Assembly (NCBI GenBank): GCA_009746045.1
Contig: RPFO01000819.1
Span: 124,001 to 188,000, forward strand
Source of the DNA: Mesostigma viride
Taxonomy: Eukaryota > Streptophyta > Mesostigmatophyceae > Mesostigmatales > Mesostigmataceae
DNA: 64,000 bases
Direction: 5' to 3'
Part shown: one piece after another, positions 10,400 through 21,277 of the stretch
Numbering within the stretch: position 1 is the first letter of the stretch
How the letters are laid out: every line of letters starts with the position of its first letter
Notes under the pieces: model-generated
Told to the model about the DNA's origin: nothing
The model's input: the letters and a program-made list of their open reading frames with translations, nothing else
Database searches by the model: none
Program-made: the position numbers and the translations under genes

Positions 10400-11043
10400 A
10401 GTTAGCATTTTGGGCAACCAATATGCTAAGTGGATGCAGTTTGGAAAGACCTTTCCAACGCCGTGCTGACCGCCTGAAACAGACAAGGGACAAGAAAGAT
10501 ATCAAGTCCCGAAGTCCTAGCCATCCGTGGCCGACTAGGGTGCAGTCCTCTGGCATAGTGGACAGGACACGTGGCAGGCCGTGCCTGCACAGGCTTAGCC
10601 TGATTATCACGTGACTGTGGTCCACGTAGGCCAGAGGAGCAGCAGCCTGTGACTGGTGGAATACTGGAGCTGGCACAGGTCTGCAAGGATACTAGGCCTT
10701 GCAGGCTTGTGACAGGTCCTGTACTTCCTAGGTTGCAGAGTCTAGGCAAATCCAGTTCGTCCTGGCTCTGCACTGATGCCAGTGGACGTTGAGAATTTGC
10801 CTGCACACCTGCACGTGCCTCGTCATGCCGATGGGAACGAGGAACAACGCAAAGGATATAGCTTGGTCATGGGGGATGACCAGCTATCTCGGAAAGCACG
10901 AACCGTGGGTGCCACCTTGGTCGTGGAAGTGCCCATTGTGGTCGTGGCCTGGTGAACAGATTTAAGGTTGCTGCCTTGCAACATTGGCTAAGACGCGCTG
11001 TGAAAGACCAAGAGCTCACATACGTTGGGAGCTCTTTCTAACT
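10400..11043 (+). repeat. Copia-I 3' LTR (644 bp)
   Basis: This is the copy of 2962-3607, with the same AGTTAG...CTAACT ends. It is followed directly by the target duplication CTACG at 11044-11048. Confidence 0.92.
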
Positions 11044-12714
11044 CTACGCCCCCTAGATGCAGGACGTGCCCTGGGCCTAAATCTCTAGCGGTGGGGCTTC
11101 TACATGTAATCCTACGGGACGTGTCATGTGTGCCTGGATAAACAGATCTGCTTCCCATGCTGTCCCGAACCCCTTAAAAATAGCCCTATGTCTATCTACT
11201 ATATGTTGTTCCTGCAGTCTACCCAACTATAAAAAATCCCTACCTTGCCTGTGCCCCCATCATGTGCCAATGTGTAACATAATTGCCTAGACCCATCACT
11301 GTCCCATCCCCTAAGTGCCTCAGTATGCCTAAATATATTAGTATTATTATTAGACATGCCACGTCTATTAATTGCGTGCAGGCAGGGATAGGCAGAAAAG
11401 AAGGAACCTTGAGTACCTCTAGTGAGTGACCATCACGTCTGCATGCTCACAAGGGTCGCCAACAGGCGCCCCTATAAGCTACGAACGCAACGACATTACG
11501 TAGACAGGAAAACCTGTCAGCACATGCAAGGGAGTAACCTACGTGACAACCCACCCTTGTACCGGGTCCCAGCACGTAAGCCACTCCCGCGGAGTCCCTC
11601 GCAAGCCAGCCTGTACGGTTACGGCCTGCGTGAACCAACGAGCGAGGCCGGTGTACCCAGAGCCAGCGCTCACAGCACAAACATGAAAACGACAAGAAAA
11701 CCGGGCTGGGAGCACATAACACCGCTCTACGCGTGCAGAGAAAGGAGGGATGGAGCGGCCGGGCAAGAAGGCTGCTGCGCGCCCTACAACCACCATGGGC
11801 TGCGTGCCCACCTATTTGCTGCGGATGCGATATTATCTGCGTTTCTTGCCGTCAGAGCCCGACTCTTAGGGCGTTGCCAGCCGATGGGTAGGTCCTAATT
11901 TTTCTAGCTGTATAAACTGCGTCACAGCTCGAGGACGTCGTCGATTAAGGTCGCCTATACTGCGTGATGGCGTCCTACGACTGCGCTCTCCCGGCAGCAG
12001 GTCGTCTTGGTGCAGATCACCGATTCACATCAGGTGATATCCCACGAGGCCCTGCCAACGCTCTGTACGAGCTATGGTGGCCCTAGACGAAACCTCCGAT
12101 ATAACCAGTGACCCCCGGTTCCGAGCCGCACTAGCGACTCCGAAAGATCCTAGTCTAGCGTGGGTTACGCCTGATTGGACCCGGAATCTGCTATATCCGC
12201 CAGGACTACGGGAATGTAGCCCAATTCTAGCTAGTACGCAGAATTACTAGCTAGGCCCTAAATGCAAAACTAGATAAATTATGCATGTACATGGAATGCA
12301 CGAAGGGCGTTAGTGCAGCCCAGTTGTGACCCCTGGTTTGGCACACGAGTTTTACTCAAGTCGATTTCATTCCAAACCAAAGATGCGGAAGCCATTGCCA
12401 CCTACAACATTTGTCCTAGGCTGTGCGACGCCAGCGGGCCGGCTGTGGGCCGGACCTCTAGCGCCGCAACCCCTACGCAATATTAGCCGTACATTTACAC
12501 ATGGTATCCGCCAGTCTGGCACCCGGTACCTGGTATAGTCCCGGGTACAGACCAGTAACACGTACACCAAACCGAAAGCAAAGCCACGGCTACCTGGGCC
12601 GACTGATCAATGGAATAACTCGGCCAAGTCCCCGAATCTAACATAATAACTATCGAAAGTCTCAAACAATATCAAAATGACTTTCGACTGACCAAACTAA
12701 TTTATTTTAGGAAT
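11044..12714. other. Unassigned stretch, probably Gypsy-0 target sequence and old decayed DNA
   Basis: Sequence resumes from the Copia-I insertion point with CTACGCCCCC. Short ORFs exist (for example 11422-11898) but show no domain, low complexity bias or conserved pattern, so I do not call them. No LTR pair, tRNA or tandem array was seen. Confidence 0.4.
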
Positions 12715-12755
12715 TGTTACGCCCAAACACGGGTTAGGGCCGTGTTTGGGACGTA
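12715..12755 (+). repeat. Gypsy-type LTR 5' tip (hairpin TGTTACG...ACGTA)
   Basis: TGTTACGCCCAAACACGG is followed by GTTAGGG and CCGTGTTTGGGACGTA, giving a strong inverted repeat. The Gypsy-I and Gypsy-II LTRs also begin with TGTTACG and a hairpin closed by CGTAACA, so this looks like the start of a related LTR. No matching 3' end was found. Confidence 0.5.
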
Positions 12756-12779
12756 TTTGCCGTTCGTCCTTGTTGTTTG

Positions 12780-13180
12780 AGTTACATGATTTAGCTGCTC
12801 ACCAGTGTGCATGGGAAACGTGTGCGGGATTTAGTAACGGTCCGTTCATACTATTGGCCCTCCCTCCTCAATGATGTGGATGAATATATTAGGACTTGTC
12901 AATCGTGTCAGGAAATGAAACCTAGTAATGTGGGTCAGATAGCAGAGCCTCGTACCCTCCCTGATCCTATAATGCCTTGGGATTCTATTATGATGGATTT
13001 TGTGGGTCTATTTAGGAAGAATGCTAATGGCAACGCGCAGATCCTGGTGTTCATAGATCCGACGCCTCACTCACACGACGTTGGCATTTAGTACCTTGCC
13101 CTTAAGACCTCACTGCACGTGATTGTGCTCGTTTATACTTAAATAACGTATATCGGCCCTTTTTCTGGCATGGCTGCAAA
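12780..13180 (+). pseudogene. Gypsy integrase fragment
   Basis: The open part 12807-13091 reads RSYYWPSLLNDVDEYI, CQSCQEMK, LPDPIMPWDSIMMDFVG and NAQILVFID. It aligns with the Gypsy-I integrase (HFYWPGMKEYIE, CPSCQIMK, LPDPMGPWDSIMMDFIG). These are the second half of the HHCC zinc-binding domain and the first catalytic Asp. The upstream His part (LHDLAAHQ) is in another frame at about 12782, and decayed coding continues to about 13180 with stops. There is no RT upstream and no remaining catalytic Glu downstream. Confidence 0.75.
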
Positions 13181-14839
13181 AACACGTTTGCCCTTAGCGC
13201 AAAATCCAATGGCACACCGCCATGCATACAGGCTGTGTTATGTACCACGTTTCCAGCACAGCTGGCATTTTCATGCATGGCACTCTCTCCGTGTAATTTG
13301 TCTGTGGTTCTGCTGGCAACACTCTCCGTGTAATTTCAGCTACATGTAGCTTGCCAACTGCCAAGTCATTACTGGACTTGCGAAAAGCCTAGTCCATACT
13401 GTAGTAGAAAATCTTGGTGAAGGACTGAAGGTAGGCGCCGCGCCACGGTCCGGTTGGCCTGGCGCCAAGCGCTGCCCCATCTCGAACCTCGAAAATTTCT
13501 ACAGTAAGTCCAATTAACCACGTATTCCTGACAAAATATGTCTAATACGTCGGGGAAAAAAAAACGCGTATTGCCGTATTTATTTTGACAAATTATACGC
13601 ACGTATTTGCCAACCTGGCTCCATGACGATGCCTATCCCTCCTGAGGAGCCCTTGGACAGGAGGACGTGCACGAGGAACAGGACGAACATGGAGGCCCGC
13701 CACATCTGATTCACTATGAGTTCATAAATAGTTTTGAGCTTCTTCAAAGGTCATACATTTCTTATGTTTAGAAATATAGGGTAGTATAATAAGCCGAACG
13801 GCTTTGCACGAATTTTCTAGCATCTCGGACCAGGATAGGAAAATAGAGGACCATTGAGGATTAATGACCACGTGAACATTTAGCTAAACTATCATCACTA
13901 TAGTAGAATGGGAGGGGGCGCTATAAGAGTTCACATCGTTTGCTCAACGTAATGCACTTGGTATATCTCGTGCAGTCACTAAAGGGTTCAGAGGGGCGTA
14001 GACGGAGGCGACTTAGCTAAGGAATCTGAACCGAACCGAAATCACGCGGATGAGCGAGAGGAAGCACAAGGAATCCAGCGCCTTTTTTCCATAAGTAGCC
14101 GGTTCAAGAATCTGCACATAGTGGGAGGGGCATATAAATAACAGCAACATGCAAGGAAAAGAGGTGTAGTCTAATAAAACAAGAGACGCTAATCGTCCCA
14201 CTATCCAGCAATATTGAACCATCAATCCTAGCTATTAAACGTCAAACAACACTCTAAGGAAACACATACGCAGGATTAGAAAAAGGAACTAGCTACGTGA
14301 GGGTTTCCGCTACGAGCAGGTCTAACATCTAGCCAGGGCGTGTCCCGAATCGGGCAGCACTACCCCGCTAGCTTGCAAGCGACCCTCCCAGTACATACCT
14401 GTCAAGGTAGTTCCGTTTCCGTCGTCCAGGTCATGGAAAGGCAGATGCCGATAAGGATTGTCGCATCGTACATGTGCATGCACAGAGGAATGTCGGCGCT
14501 CCCTACTCCTAATCCTACGCTACCATTGTTACGCCCTAACCCTCTACGTACCTCCACGACCTCGCCCATGCCACGGAGTGCCCCATCTAATCTGCCACCT
14601 GGACTAACTAACCTATCTAGAGGACGGCCGTTCTCCCAAGGCAAATGATCCAGGAACTACCGACCGACTGTTTCTCAATGCATGCTTATATGTCAACCTA
14701 TTACCGGCCATCCACTAACTCAACCATAGACGAACCCGAGGAAACGAACTTCAAAGTATGAACCCAGCACGAGTGTTAATCCATAATTACACACGCGAAT
14801 TGCCAAGTTGAAGTCAGAGGACAACGGCTTCATAAATGA
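13181..14839. other. Unassigned, low-information stretch
   Basis: I see no gene. A 16-bp direct repeat ACTCTCCGTGTAATTT occurs at about 13282 and 13321. Short ORFs at 14013-14225 and 14340-14648 have no recognisable features. Confidence 0.35.
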
Positions 14840-15000
14840 CCGCCGGGACATGCGTGTATGCTCCCGAGGGCCGACATCGACCCTCGCCTACAGGACCAAC
14901 GCATGTCCATGAAGATCCATACTAATGATAAGGACCACTATACTAAAGTACGCAGCGCGGCGCGACTGCACCGGCCCACCGTACTGTACAATTGCTACGT
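14840..15000 (-). repeat. Diverged relic of a Gypsy-I-type LTR
   Basis: GGGCCGACATCGACCCTC followed by CTACAGGA at about 14868-14895 nearly repeats the Gypsy-I 3' LTR at 21055-21083. A weaker match follows (GCGCGGCGCGACTGCACCGGCCC versus GCGCGGCGCCACAGCACCGGCCC). The ends are not resolved. Confidence 0.45.
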
Positions 15001-15064
15001 CATACGACCGGATTACACGTACCGGTCAAAAGGTCCTAACTACACGTAAGCCCTGGCCCTCGGC

Positions 15065-15847
15065 ATGGCAGGGCCCCCACCCACACTCCGCCTCTTAGAC
15101 GATGCCGAGGTCAACTACCCTCCTTCAGGCCGCTTCAAGCTGCTCGGCAGTTGGCTTCCCGACTGCGAGGACGACATGACGACACGGATCGGCATGGCGT
15201 GGGCGCACCTCCATGACCACCGCCGCTGGTGGAGCAACCCCGCCCTACCCCGGATCGTCAAGCGTCGGACCTCTTCAATTAAGGTCGTCATTCTGACGAT
15301 CCTGACCTACGGCGCCGAGACGTGGACATTGACGCAGGAGCTGGAGCAACGACTCGACGGCGCCGTCACCAAGATGCTGCGCAAGGCCCTTCACATCCCC
15401 TTTGGTTTGCACATTAGTAATGAGGATTTGTACGCTGATTTGCCCTATGTTTCCCACACTATTAGGCACAGGCGCCTGGGCCTAGCCGGGCACCTGGCCC
15501 GCACAGATCAGGTAGATACCTCAGATAGACTAGCTGGCACCAAGCCTGCCCAGCCTGGGCGATATGTCCTCACCTGGCGTGCCCCCGACCGCGCGCGGCA
15601 GGGCCGCCCCCCGTGGACTTTTCGTGATAGACTCGGCATGGACATGTGCTACACTAGACGTGACGGGCTCACCCCCGGGCAGCCTCCTGGTTTGTCTGTA
15701 ACATGGAGGCAGATGGTGCGCAAGGATAGATGGCCAGTAGTGATGAAGGAGACCACCCCCAAGCCTGTGGGGGCTCCGCGTGTGACCAAGTATGGCATTC
15801 ATAGCGATTCGGGCCGCGGTGCCCACACCCCTGTAACTAGGACCTAG
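15065..15847 (+). pseudogene. LINE-a: C-terminal end of a non-LTR retrotransposon ORF2
   Basis: The 260-residue frame reads as the region after the RT palm of a LINE polyprotein: GRFKLLGSWL near the start, then ILTYGAETWTLTQELEQRL, a KMLRKAL segment and HRRLGLAGHLART. This YGAETWTL...RRLxxxGHLxR pattern is typical of the C-terminal part of LINE RT proteins. The RT catalytic motifs and any endonuclease are missing, so the copy is 5'-truncated, as LINE insertions usually are. I did not assign a LINE clade. The next 110 bp are its 3' UTR, matched by LINE-b. Confidence 0.75.
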
Positions 15848-15960
15848 ATAGCTTATACCATCCATTCCATCCCATGTTCCCCTCCCACTGAGGACTTATG
15901 CTCACGTGACGCAGTCACGTGTCTATTAATGAATTAATTAATTACACGTAAGCCTATAGG
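15848..15960 (+). repeat. LINE-a 3' UTR
   Basis: CCATCCATTCCATCCCATGTTCCCCTCCCACTGAGGACTTA (split: CCATCCATTCCATCC, CATGTTCCCCTCCCACTGAG) at about 15860-15900 recurs at 16488-16528 in LINE-b. The end is a TTAATTAATTAATTA run near 15935-15950. Confidence 0.6.
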
Positions 15961-16171
15961 AAAGTCAACGGACTGTTTCGGAATGGCTGAGGCAACCAAG
16001 GACCTAATTTACGGCTGTAACAAGATCGAAAGTTACGCGACGTAACATAGTTGTACATATTGACGTCTTGGGGAGACGACCACTATATCGAGGAATTCAG
16101 TGCTCCGCAGGGTCCCCCAACGGGGGCACGAGGCTCATTAACTAATTAATTATATTGCCCAGACATCCCAT

Positions 16172-16378
16172 GTGGTTAATGCTCCGAGACGCCGCAAGGC
16201 CCGCACCTTCAAAGAACAGCTAGTAGAGGACATGGGGGGCCTAGGCCTCTCCGTGATTTGGAAGAAGATGATGGACAAGGCCAAGTGGGCCCAGGTCATA
16301 GAGGACAACGAGCCCCCCCCCGTGGGGAAGCGCCCACGTGTGCAAACCCGCGGGAGGCACGCCAGACAGCTCCCCTAG
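16172..16378 (+). pseudogene. LINE-b: last codons of a second, related LINE ORF2
   Basis: The 68-residue frame contains RTFKEQLVEDM, GLGLSVIWKKMMDKAKWAQVI and PPPVGKRPRV. It aligns with the very end of LINE-a (WTFRDRLGMDM, PGLSVTWRQMVRKDRWPVVM, PKPVGAPRV). It is a heavily 5'-truncated copy of the same family and is followed by the same 3' UTR motif. Confidence 0.7.
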
Positions 16379-16640
16379 GGTAGCGTGATGTTGTTTAGAT
16401 AGATGTTGTAGTTAGTGATGTTGTTTAGATAGATGTTGTAGGTAGCTGATGTAGATAGATTAGACAGGTATAAGACTGTTTGCACCCATCCATTCCATCC
16501 TATGTTCCCCTCCCACTGAGGACTTAAGCTATTAGTTAACTAATTCATTGATCCATCCATCGCTGCTCCGTGACTCCCCAACAGGAGCACGAGTCTAATA
16601 AATTAATTAATTAATCCCATGTGTGTAATGCATGCGATGC
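16379..16640 (+). repeat. LINE-b 3' UTR with 30-bp tandem repeat and TAAT tail
   Basis: GATGTTGTTTAGATAGATG with its following bases is tandemly duplicated (about 16387-16416 and 16417-16446). The family motif CATCCATTCCATCC and CCCCTCCCACTGAGGACTTA follows, and then a TTAATTAATTAATTA run near 16600-16615. Confidence 0.6.
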
Positions 16641-16674
16641 ATATTTGATTGGGCATACGATTTTACTAATTCAT

Positions 16675-16679
16675 TACAA
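16675..16679 (-). terminator. Possible poly(A) signal TGTAA for the methyltransferase gene
   Basis: TGTAA on the minus strand lies about 31 nt after the stop codon. This pentamer is the usual poly(A) signal in chlorophyte algae, but a 5-mer is weak evidence, and the transposons here use AATAAA. Confidence 0.25.
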
Positions 16680-16709
16680 GACAGAGCAAGGGAAGGCATT
16701 GTGTGCTAG

Positions 16710-17972
16710 CTAATACAACTTTTTCCAAATGCGCAGGTGGGCTAACGCCAGCAGGTGCTGGTACTGCGGGTTCTTCCTCATCGGCGGCAACCGCTCGTCC
16801 ACCGCAAGAGACACCTCGGGAAAACCGGTCCACCAGGACGAGTTCATCCTCAAAAAGCTTGCGCTGTCATCGATGAGGAGTAGCCCGCCCGGTTTGAGCC
16901 GGGGGGTGTAATTCTCAATGTCACTTGCCGCGACCTCATACGCATGCCCCCCATCGATGAACAGAATGTCGAATTGAGGGAGCGCGCGTGCAGCTGCCAG
17001 CACGTGGGCATCAGTGGACAGTCCCTGGATGATGTGCAGGGAGGCTGGGTCCATGCCAAAGCTCAGGTACAGGTCGTTAATCCCTGCCAGGTACGCGCCT
17101 CGACTGTGCATCGCGGTTTTGTCCGTGGGGTGGACGCTTGGCCCGCTCGTGATGCTGTCGAGGGGGCAGATGCCATAAATAGTTGCGGACTTGCGCTGGA
17201 GGTTTGCCAGCAGTTGGACCACGGATGTGGATTGGCCCTTGAAGACTCCAATCTCGAGCATGGTGAACGAGGAGGGCATGGAATCGACGACAAGTTTCCA
17301 GAGCCAGTGGAAGGAGTCGTCACCGAAACCATAGTCGCGCTCCTCGACGAGTCCTTTATGGGCGCGCAGGAGCGGGTGGAGGGCCACATGGTCCTTGAAC
17401 GCGTCGAGCAGGTCGAGGTGGATCCTCTCGTTGTTGGCATAGTGCTGGGAAACCCTGGGTAGGGATTTGGAGACGTGCCACCAGAAGGATTCGTCGCGGG
17501 GTGCGCGAGGGCGTAGCGCCTGGGACTCTAAGATGCCGTCCAATAACGAGAAAGGGTCGTCAACGAATTCTGCCAGGTTAGTCTTCGAGATAGAGTCGCA
17601 GATGGCTTTTGTGCTCGGCAAGCCGTGAAGGTCGATATTGATGCCTTCCGACACGTCGAGGGCCAGGCTCCAGTTGTTGCCATCGTCGACGGATAACGTT
17701 GCAGTCATGTTATAGCCGCCAACGGGAGACTCGTGATTAGCTTTTAGGGCGGCACGGCAGGCCTCTTCGGCTAGGCTTTGTAGCCGAATGCAGGTCATCC
17801 ACGGGAGGTCGTATTTACGGCACAATTGCGCCACGATGGTTGACGAGTCAGAGGCACACGAGGTCGGCAGCCAGACAGTGATAGACTTGGCGCTGGCACA
17901 TGCTGTCGACAAAAAGAATAACGCGAGAAAAAGCCTTGCAAAAGAAGGCGCGCTTTCCAAAAAAGCGGCCAT
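16710..17972 (-). CDS. Secretory-type class I SAM-dependent methyltransferase (Methyltransf_24-like)
   Basis: This intact 420-residue single-exon ORF is the only likely host gene. Residues 1-28 form a signal peptide (LFLALFFLSTACASA). Residues about 30-230 are an unrecognised N-terminal region. Residues about 238-380 look like a class I SAM-binding Rossmann fold: motif I MLEIGVFKGQSTSVV (238 onward), an acidic strand DILFIDGGHAY (335-345), and GGLLLIDDSA (about 366). The DGGHAY and GGLLLIDD pair is typical of the Methyltransf_24 / CmcI-like family, in which the Asp and His can bind a metal. The substrate is unknown. A signal peptide suggests the secretory pathway or cell surface, for example glycan or small-molecule O-methylation (inference). 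It is flanked by LINE remnants on both sides. Confidence 0.8.
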   Translation of the reverse strand: MAAFLESAPSFARLFLALFFLSTACASAKSITVWLPTSCASDSSTIVAQLCRKYDLPWMTCIRLQSLAEEACRAALKANHESPVGGYNMTATLSVDDGNNWSLALDVSEGINIDLHGLPSTKAICDSISKTNLAEFVDDPFSLLDGILESQALRPRAPRDESFWWHVSKSLPRVSQHYANNERIHLDLLDAFKDHVALHPLLRAHKGLVEERDYGFGDDSFHWLWKLVVDSMPSSFTMLEIGVFKGQSTSVVQLLANLQRKSATIYGICPLDSITSGPSVHPTDKTAMHSRGAYLAGINDLYLSFGMDPASLHIIQGLSTDAHVLAAARALPQFDILFIDGGHAYEVAASDIENYTPRLKPGGLLLIDDSASFLRMNSSWWTGFPEVSLAVDERLPPMRKNPQYQHLLALAHLRIWKKLY

Positions 17973-18479
17973 TTTAAAAAAGAGTGAACTAATATTTTGG
18001 TACTGTCATTGTCCGTGCCGGGACTTCAAGGAGTGGTTGACGTTACCCTGCCGCCTCAAACATGTCAACCTTCCATGAATGATTAGTGGGCAGCGTCGGC
18101 ACATCCACATTAATATTTTACCACAAAACTGCCACGGGCATGCTGGTTGGAGGGCCAAAAAACTACGCGTTGTTACTTAATCAAATATATAGGCTCTCTC
18201 AACCTACGTACTTGTCTCGGAACGTGCCGAATGCACCCATCCACCATGTCCCATCCCGAACTGATAAATTATCCTGGACACGCAGCTCGGCAGACTATGT
18301 ATCATTTTGACGAGTAAGGGGAAGGGACCTAATCCGTGTCTATTGTCAGCACTGTAACTCCGGATTGATAATGTAACTCCGGAGACTCTGAAATCTGAAT
18401 ACGAAAGGCTACTCGGTTAGTCGATTACCTCTTTGTACTGATTGTCTCGAGCCCAACTTCGAAACTTTGAAACTTCGAT
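17973..18479. promoter_or_regulatory. Upstream region of the methyltransferase gene
   Basis: This is an AT-richer intergenic stretch with no supported ORF. A TATA-like element (CTATATATTT on the minus strand, 18183-18192) lies about 211 bp upstream of the ATG. It could be the promoter, with a long 5' UTR; nothing else supports it. Confidence 0.25.
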
Positions 18480-20694
18480 TTTTTTTTCCGGGTAAATGGG
18501 TATTTTTTATAGGAAGTTAGGTTAAGAGGTACCACGTATCGACCAGCTGGTTACCCACTGAGGGTAGTGTGATAGGTGAAAGGTTTAGAAAGGAGCATTA
18601 TGTGACCAGGGGAGCCAAGTGACGCGCGTAAGGTCACCGTGAGGAATGCAAGTAAACACCCTGTTGCGTCCCAGGAGAGCATGGAAGAGCTCCAAGGGGC
18701 TGGGCCTGTCATTGTTGGGCCCGGGGTCCCACACCTTGTATTGTTCTTGCGCCAAGAGCCAAGCGCGACGCGTTGCTGAGTTCCAGAGGAAGATAAACCG
18801 CCTCACCACGGCGGCTTTGGTGTATTCGTGCCGCACTTTGAAAACCGTCTCGTTCCGGATAGTCAAGATCGCATATAGCATATTAGTTCGGAGCCATACC
18901 CAGGCTAGTTGACTGTCGGATAACTCCTCCCCGGGGGTCCCCGCCATACCGAATATGATACAACGCACGGTTAGCGTTAATGTGGAATGTGGTAGCGCGG
19001 TCCATGCGGACCATACGTTAAACAACCATTGCCACACCCCGCTCACTTGGCAGTAGAGAAAGCGGTGCTCAATTGTTTCCGAGGGGAAGGTGCACAGGCA
19101 TGTCGCATCGTGGTGAAACCGACTGCTGAGGGTCGCGTTTACCCCGATTTCCCGGTGCATAAAAAGATGTTGAATGTCGGTCGCTCTGCGGTCCACCAAA
19201 GGGTGATCGACCGCCAGGGTGATAAGTTTAATCCAACTGTATCCACGCCATTGAAAGCCCCATCGTGGGCAGCCAGGGTGGAGCTTATGGTTCTCGTGCA
19301 ATATAATGTCATAACCCCATTCTGCCGTGTACTCGTAAAGACATTTGCTGATCCTAGACATCCCCTTGGTCAGGGTCCAGCCAAATTCCAGGGGGTCCAA
19401 TGGTAAAGTATCCAATCTCGTATTGCCTACGTGTAACCAAGTGATGGCCTCCGCCGGGGTCGTGGGGTCCGGCTGGAACATGCAGGACCTTGATACTAAC
19501 CACGGGACCATCCGGATACGGTGACCTTGGTGGGCGGGAAGACATACACATAATGTCGCCAACTGATTGAGGCAACCAGTCCATTGTGGCCTGGAAGGGT
19601 GTCGGCCACTTGGACTTGAATTCCGGCCGGAGGTAACACTCCCCGGACCAGACCTTTGCATGTTGTGGATTTGATCCCGTCTCGGTAAAAACTGATCCAA
19701 TCGCCCGGTTGGAGGGCCTTGCGTGGGGCCATCATCAGAGCATGCCATGTAGCTGGGATGGCATGGATGAGGGTGTTCCAAGCGTGTAGCGATGGCATGT
19801 TTTGCACCCAAGCATTAACTTCAGTGTATGCCCGTAACCGATATCTGTCCCCCTGCCACGCGTAGAGATCGAGCACTCTCATGCAGAACAGGGGGTGATG
19901 CGCACAGGAATTAGCCAGCATAAGGGTTGTGCCCATGTAACGTGCCCAAGGGCTTGCGCGCATTGTCCACAATCAAATCATTGAAATAAAGAATCTGTCG
20001 TGCAACCTCCTCGATCACGAGTGGTGGGAAAAACGAGGCGCCCAGGTTTGAGCTTGTGATAACCTAGCCATAGGCGCGACCAGTACCAGGGGAGCCCCTT
20101 GTATGATATCAGTGTGCAGCCAATTAGTACTCCAGCGTCAAGGTGCCATGATGTGCCATTAGCATGGGTGTAAATAGCGGAGAGAGACTCTTTTGCCAAC
20201 AGGCAGCCAGGGTGCGTATTCACTTCCATGTAAACGCTGATCACTTGTTTAGCATACATCGACCACAAGCGCCATTGTATGTTGTGTAGCCCTAGACCAC
20301 CGTGCAACCATGACATAAAGGACATATCCCGGCTGATCCAGCCATGTCAGTACCGTGTGAGATATCAAACCTTTCTGTTTCCAAACAAAATTGCTGCCGA
20401 TGCGTTGGATAAGCTGTATGGTATGATCATTGGGAGGGTGTGCCAGACAGTAGTATAAAACCTTGGAGAACAAGAGTTGGTTGACGATCAGTGATTTTCC
20501 TCGTGAGCTCATCCGCTGGACGCCACCCCACCGCCCTGCCGTGAGGAGCACTCCTGCAAGTTTGCCCACGTGGTTGGTTTCGTCATATAAAAACGCACGA
20601 TGTTCAGCCAAACGTCCCCTCTGGCGTGCAGCCAATGGGGCAGTTGTGCAAAAGATGGTGTTCACCTGGTTTGACCCATGTCATGGCCAGGTGA
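18480..20694 (-). pseudogene. LINE-c: C-terminal half of an L1-like ORF2, 5' end cut by Gypsy-I
   Basis: Consecutive minus frames (20665-20249, 20325-19978, 19972-19496, 19811-18585) read as one protein broken by frameshifts. The order is: RMSSRGKSLIVNQLLFSKVLYY (after the RT palm), WLHGGLGLHNIQWRLWSMYAKQ (the GGLGL motif common in plant L1-type ORF2), and near the C-terminus CLCTFPSETIEHRFLYC, resembling the zf-RVT zinc-binding domain. The RT catalytic site and endonuclease are absent. Protein ends at about 18585, and a short A-run on the minus strand (about 18479-18487) may be the poly(A) tail. The 5' side stops at the Gypsy-I LTR edge at 20695, so the rest should lie beyond the right end of the window. 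Confidence 0.75.
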
Positions 20695-21277
20695 TGTTAC
20701 GTCCCGGCCCAGACACACCTAGCCTGAGCTACGTAGCGAAAGACCCTCCTTCCCGGAATTAGGAATAATTCAAGATAGCCTAAAGTAGGTTGCGCTTCAC
20801 GACGTGAGTCGTGAGGTATCTGGCATCACGGCTTGATGCCAAGCTAATTAGTACACACTTATAATGGCTAGCAATACCAACTACAAATGGATAATTGCCC
20901 CGGGCTCAATGTGTAGGCGTATTCGCACTTATCATTCATCAAACCAAGAGGACGAGACTCTCGTCCTCGGACCAATTTAACCTAGGTTGATTGCGGCGCA
21001 GATACACACCAATTTCCCTAGAACAATCCAAGCCAATCATTCCACGTAGGATCCGGGCCGACATCGACCCTCAACTACAGGATCCACGCCTAGTCCTACG
21101 GACAGACTCAGAACTGGCGCGGCGCCACAGCACCGGCCCCTAAAAGGGCAACCTAGGACCAAAATAACTAGTCCAATTCGCACAATAGCCAATGTCCATA
21201 AAACTCAGTACAACGGCCACAAGGCCTTAGTAATTTATTCCATTGTTACGTCCGACCTAAAGGGCCGGGACGTAACA
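20695..21277 (-). repeat. Gypsy-I 3' LTR (583 bp)
   Basis: On the plus strand it starts TGTTACGTCCCGGCCC and ends GGCCGGGACGTAACA, a long terminal inverted repeat. On the coding strand the LTR opens with TGTTACGTCC...GGACGTAACA, a hairpin shared with Gypsy-II and with 12715-12755. The partner LTR is outside the window. Confidence 0.85.

Larger units (their letters stand above)
2962..11043 (+). mobile_element. Copia-I, complete-length but defective Ty1/copia retrotransposon
   Basis: The element is about 8.08 kb, with LTRs at 2962-3607 and 10400-11043 flanked by a perfect 5-bp target duplication CTACG (2957-2961 and 11044-11048). Internal order is ORF0, gag with CCHC knuckle, integrase, retropepsin-like domain, RT N-terminus, RNase H, a 1-kb 3' non-coding region and a purine tract. 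Compared with Copia-II, about 128 codons are missing from RT, including both catalytic regions. Gag, pol and RNase H each also contain frameshifts. It is therefore not autonomous. The near-identical LTRs indicate a recent insertion. Copia assignment rests on integrase preceding RT-RNase H and on the sequence of those domains. Confidence 0.9.

Noticed and set aside
11422-11898. 158-residue ORF in the unassigned stretch
   Set aside because: There is no domain, no homologue in the window and no promoter or poly(A) context; chance is as likely.
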